From Pseudomonadota bacterium (lineage in GTDB: Bacteria; Pseudomonadota; Gammaproteobacteria; Pseudomonadales; Pseudohongiellaceae): DNA of 7,848 nt. Shown piece after piece: positions 5,420 to 7,848 of the stretch (positions are counted from its first letter, which is position 1; each line of letters starts with the position of its first letter). Where the stretch lies: assembly GCA_022563075.1 (NCBI GenBank), contig JADFOC010000109.1, positions 1-7,848 of the forward strand, written 5' to 3'. Under the pieces are notes generated by a model that had not been told where the DNA came from, ran no database searches, and saw nothing but the letters and a program-made list of their open reading frames with translations. Made by a program: the position numbers and the translations under genes.

Positions 5420-7705
5420 GCCGACGAAAACATCAGCTGGACGGTATCCGCATCCAGCGGCCTGCTGGCCGAATACGATTCGTCCATGCGGCAGGTGCGT
5501 CTGTCGGCGGCACAGGGCATGAACGAAGTGGCGTCGCTGACGCTGACGGCGACGGACCCGGGCGGGCTGTCGGCGACGGAGTCGATTCCCGTTCTCGTCG
5601 TGCAGGCCGGGGGCGCGCCGCTCATCGGCAAGTTGGCGGATGTCGTTCTCGACAGCACCGATGCCATGGGTCGCATCGATCTGGATGATGTCGTCTTCGA
5701 CGACGAGGACTTCGAGTCCGAGCTGGAGTGGTTTGCCGTGGGTGAGCCGGGAATCATCGTCGAACTCGACCCGGTGACACACCTGTTGCGGGTTCGTCGC
5801 GACGAGACGTCGACGACGCAACCTGCCTCCGAGGCACGCGTCGTATTGACGGCACGGGACACCCGCGGCCAGGAGACGAGTGTGATCCTCACCGTGTCGC
5901 TGCCGCCCCTGTTTCAGCTCGACCCGATCCCGGAAATCGTCATCTATGCCGGTGATACCGATACCACGCTCGTGCTGGATGACTACGTCGTCGGCACGCC
6001 ACCGCCGCTGCTGTGGACGGTTGGGCCCACGACCCAGCTCGAGGTGACCATAGACGCGGAGACGACGCGGGTGCGCGTCGCGTCCCCCGGCGATTTCATC
6101 GGTACCGAGATCCTCTTCTTCCTGGCCACAGATCCCACGGGGCGGCAGCGCTCCGCGCCGGTAGACGTCAGGGTGCGGGGCCGCGGCCTGACGCCGCAGG
6201 TGCGCACGTTGCCGACGCTGAGCGTGCGTGCGGGGGAGGAAGACCGCAGCCTCGATCTCGACGATTATGTCGTCGATGACGACCCGGACTCGACACTGAT
6301 CTGGAGCATCAGCCAGCCGTCTGACGTCGTCGTCTCCATCGATCCGCTGAGCCACGAACTCACCGTGCGTCCCGACCTCACCGCGGCCGGCCCGCGCACA
6401 GCCCAACTGCTGGTGCGTGACCCGGCGGGGAATTCGGCCCTCGGCATCCTGGAGATTCAGGTACTGCGTGGCGGTGAGCCGCCGGTGGTGTCATCCCTGC
6501 CGCAGATCCTGCTGCCAGCGGGGGGACCCGAGCAAGCCATCTCCCTCGATCTCTACGTCGAGGACGGCGACACACCGGACGACGAGATCGAATGGACGGC
6601 GAGTGCTGAGCCGGGTGTGGCGGCTCGGATCGAGGCACGACGGCTGTTCATATCGATACCCGCCGGGCAGCGGGGATCACGAAGTGTGGTCCTGAGCGCG
6701 GAAGATCCGCAGGGCAACCGTGACGAGGGTACGCTGATCATCCTCATTCAGCACGACGACATCCCTCCGGGCTTTGCCCTCGAAGCGAAGCAGAATGCCG
6801 TCATCGGTGGCCTGCTCGACATCATCATCCAACCGACGGAGGAGCTTGACGGGTCTCCGCAAGTGACCATGAACGGCGTCGGCGTCGAGGTCCTTGACCG
6901 TGGTGAGGGCATCTACGAGGCGTCTTTTTCGGTGCCCCCGGTGGACACCGAGCAGTTCGTCACCGTCGTGGTGACCGGCCGCGACCGCGCCGGCAACCTC
7001 GGGGAACGGAGCCTCGAGATCACCTTGCAGCGTCTGTCGAGCCGCGGTGGCAGCGTCGCCGTGGCGGACGGCCAGGCGACCGTCAACGTGCCCAGCGACC
7101 TGGCCGGTGCGGGGCGCCTCGTCGTGCTCTACCCACTGGCTGAGGAGGATCACCCCGAAGGCGTCGAAGAGGATCCCGGGACGCTGTTTTCCCTGGCGGT
7201 GGACGGGGAGCACAACCTGAAGTCCCCGGTGACGCTCAATCTCTTTGCCGGCCCTCGGGCGGGCGATCCGAATACCGGCGTCGAACAGTGGGATCCGGTG
7301 ACCCAGCAGTGGGAGGATGTCCCCACCGTCGCCGACGAAGGCACGGGGTGGCTGTCGGCCACCGTGACCGAACCCGGGATCTACCGAATCGGTCAGGTCG
7401 AACCCGACAACCGCCGACCGGCGACCCAGTTGAGCAACTACCCGAATCCCTTCAACCCCAAAGAGGGTGACACCAGCATCGAGTATGAAGTGACTCAGGC
7501 CGGCGCCGTACATCTGGCGGTCTACAACCTGCTGGGACAGCGCGTGCGGCTTCTCGTCGAAGAAGGTTTCCAGGACGCGGGTCTGTGGACGACGACCTGG
7601 GACGGACGCGACGAGGATGGTCTGAGTCTGGCTTCCGGGGTCTACATCTACCAGTTGCGCGAGTCCGGGGCGAAACGCGTGCGGCAGTTGCTGCTGCTGA
7701 AGTAG
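5045..7705 (+). CDS. Chimeric ORF: VOC-fold protein joined to a cadherin-like repeat surface protein with T9SS-type sorting domain
   Basis: An 886-codon frame starting with GTG at 5045 (AAAGGG at 5032-5037, 7-nt gap) and ending with TAG at 7705. Residues 1 to about 124 are a VOC/glyoxalase-fold protein lacking its last strand. Residues about 122-187 are the truncated first cadherin/Ig-like repeat, and four more repeats of about 90 residues follow to about 568. Residues about 572-663 look like another Ig-like domain, and about 668-784 form a further beta-rich domain. Residues about 794-886 are a FlgD-Ig/type A sorting domain starting SNYPNPFNP. There is no signal peptide although the C-terminal 760 residues are clearly of the exported type. 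The frame is real as sequence, but I think it is an artificial join of two unrelated genes: one would end about residue 130, and the other lacks its 5' end. Confidence 0.6.
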   Translation: MSIDIKKGAIDIGIVTNNLEAMLSFYRDSLGLELEATIDMPGGGVMNRFKVGNSIIKVIETDPQPTTDAAPGGIRGATGYRYWTITVGNLNAVVQKVADDGHKVVIASKEVRPGVTIAIVTDPDDADENISWTVSASSGLLAEYDSSMRQVRLSAAQGMNEVASLTLTATDPGGLSATESIPVLVVQAGGAPLIGKLADVVLDSTDAMGRIDLDDVVFDDEDFESELEWFAVGEPGIIVELDPVTHLLRVRRDETSTTQPASEARVVLTARDTRGQETSVILTVSLPPLFQLDPIPEIVIYAGDTDTTLVLDDYVVGTPPPLLWTVGPTTQLEVTIDAETTRVRVASPGDFIGTEILFFLATDPTGRQRSAPVDVRVRGRGLTPQVRTLPTLSVRAGEEDRSLDLDDYVVDDDPDSTLIWSISQPSDVVVSIDPLSHELTVRPDLTAAGPRTAQLLVRDPAGNSALGILEIQVLRGGEPPVVSSLPQILLPAGGPEQAISLDLYVEDGDTPDDEIEWTASAEPGVAARIEARRLFISIPAGQRGSRSVVLSAEDPQGNRDEGTLIILIQHDDIPPGFALEAKQNAVIGGLLDIIIQPTEELDGSPQVTMNGVGVEVLDRGEGIYEASFSVPPVDTEQFVTVVVTGRDRAGNLGERSLEITLQRLSSRGGSVAVADGQATVNVPSDLAGAGRLVVLYPLAEEDHPEGVEEDPGTLFSLAVDGEHNLKSPVTLNLFAGPRAGDPNTGVEQWDPVTQQWEDVPTVADEGTGWLSATVTEPGIYRIGQVEPDNRRPATQLSNYPNPFNPKEGDTSIEYEVTQAGAVHLAVYNLLGQRVRLLVEEGFQDAGLWTTTWDGRDEDGLSLASGVYIYQLRESGAKRVRQLLLLK
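5405..5431 (+). other. Probable chimeric junction
   Basis: The codons for Thr121-Asp-Pro-Asp124 (5405-5416) are expected both in VOC proteins (TDPDGN) and in the D-rich strand of the downstream repeats (compare VVDDDPDS at residues 409-416). Homology to VOC stops at Asp124, and the repeat pattern begins at once with Asp-Ala-Asp-Glu-Asn-Ile-Ser-Trp. By hand count, G or C at third codon positions is 27 of 40 for residues 81-120 and 33 of 40 for residues 131-170, with a switch toward ACG and TCG codons. Confidence 0.68.
5408..6748 (+). repeat. Five tandem cadherin/Ig-like protein repeats (first one truncated)
   Basis: Protein-level repeats of about 90-95 residues, at approximately residues 122-187 (partial), 191-287, 288-378, 385-475 and 480-568. 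Each full unit reads: Leu-Pro and a short strand; Asp/Leu-rich LDLDDYVV-like strand; acidic loop (DDEDFES, DDDPDST, DGDTPDDE); Trp (EW, LW, IW, EW) with Thr/Ser; a strand ending in VRV or similar; and a closing strand LTARDTRG, LATDPTG, LVRDPAG or LSAEDPQG. The acidic loops may bind Ca2+. The third unit has lost most of its acidic loop (GTPPPLLW). The repeats have diverged at DNA level, so they are old, not a recent expansion. Confidence 0.72.
7424..7702 (+). other. C-terminal T9SS type A / FlgD-Ig-like sorting domain
   Basis: Residues about 794-886 of the large frame. Key features are NYPNPFNP (798-805), then SIEYEV, VHLAVYNLLGQRVRLL, a WDGRDEDG loop, LASGVYIYQLR and a closing strand with the basic-hydrophobic tail VRQLLLLK. 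This architecture is the known C-terminal signal of proteins sent by type IX secretion or related systems in FCB bacteria, where it directs outer-membrane passage and surface anchoring. It is not expected beside proteobacterial genes such as GST. Confidence 0.85.
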
Positions 7706-7717
7706 GATGAGGACGCG

Positions 7718-7848
7718 ATGAACATACCCACGAAACGAGCTGACACGGGCTCGTCCCGCGCGGCACTGTCGACGGCGCCCGGGACGGCGCTGTTGACGGT
7801 ACTGCTGCTAGGCTGGGCCGTCGCCGCCGTGGCCGGCGTCAACGAGTG
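7718..7848 (+). CDS. Start of an exported protein, cut by the window end
   Basis: An ATG at 7718, 12 nt after the preceding stop, opens a frame of 43 codons that is still open at the window edge. GGATGAGGA at 7705-7713 supplies a ribosome site. The peptide MNIPTKRADTGSSRAALS is followed by a hydrophobic stretch (TALLTVLLLGWAVAAVAG) and Val-Asn-Glu. This is a signal peptide with a longish basic n-region and a likely cut after Ala-Val-Ala or nearby. The mature protein is outside the window, so no function can be given. Close spacing suggests it shares a transcript with the surface protein, and its high GC and codon use match that gene, not the genes before 5,400. Confidence 0.55.
   Translation, partial: MNIPTKRADTGSSRAALSTAPGTALLTVLLLGWAVAAVAGVNE

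Noticed and set aside
5366..6406. Long minus-strand open frame (346 codons) opposite the surface protein, and similar ones at 6677-7513 and 5347-5892
   Set aside because: They are Arg-, Asp- and His-rich translations of the complement of GC-rich coding DNA, with no recognisable domain; the + strand frame shows clear repeat and sorting domains.
1..7848. A new defence, mobile or biosynthetic system
   Set aside because: No repeats-and-spacers, integrase, transposase, toxin-antitoxin pair or linked effector genes are seen. The genes are ordinary metabolic or envelope genes, and the one striking fusion is best explained as a chimera.

Overview
The window joins two stretches that do not look like the same organism. 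Positions 1 to about 5,410 have moderate GC and carry soluble and periplasmic genes typical of a Gram-negative proteobacterium, probably an environmental gammaproteobacterium: a PQQ-dependent dehydrogenase, a glutathione S-transferase, an NAD(P)-dependent aldehyde dehydrogenase and a VOC/glyoxalase-fold protein. From about 5,410 to the end the DNA is GC-richer. There it encodes a multidomain surface protein with cadherin/Ig-like tandem repeats and a C-terminal NYPNPFNP sorting domain. That domain type is characteristic of the FCB superphylum and related groups (Bacteroidota-, Ignavibacteria-, Latescibacterota- or Eisenbacteria-like lineages). The organism assignments are inference from protein families and composition.

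Layout. 1-150 is the C-terminal end of a PQQ dehydrogenase (+), followed by a hairpin. 302-955 is a secreted lectin-like protein (+) closed by a very strong intrinsic terminator at 986-1022. 1044-1667 is a glutathione S-transferase (+). 1673-2725 is an exported PDZ plus S41-type protein (+), 5 nt behind the GST and lacking the nucleophile serine. 2722-3489 (-) is a YiiX/YebB-like permuted papain-fold protein. It converges on the S41-like gene, and the two stop codons overlap within one CTAG. 3598-5025 (+) is an aldehyde dehydrogenase divergent from the YiiX-like gene, and it is followed after 19 nt by a VOC gene starting at 5045. The VOC reading frame runs without a stop into the surface protein and ends at 7705. 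At 7718 a further exported protein begins and runs off the window.

How the genes may work together. The aldehyde dehydrogenase and VOC protein look like one transcription unit for aldehyde or small-molecule metabolism. The GST and the S41-like gene look like another, possibly translationally coupled. The surface protein and the start of the following exported gene form a third unit that has nothing obvious to do with the first part.

The most important observation is the 886-codon frame at 5045-7705. It runs from a cytosolic VOC enzyme, without a signal peptide and cut just before its last strand, straight into an extracellular repeat protein that is itself cut inside its first repeat. The join lies in a Thr-Asp-Pro-Asp motif natural to both families and coincides with a composition change. 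A chimeric assembly (or other artificial join) is the simplest explanation, and a true gene fusion is less likely. I found no CRISPR array, tRNA, rRNA, insertion sequence or recognisable defence system.
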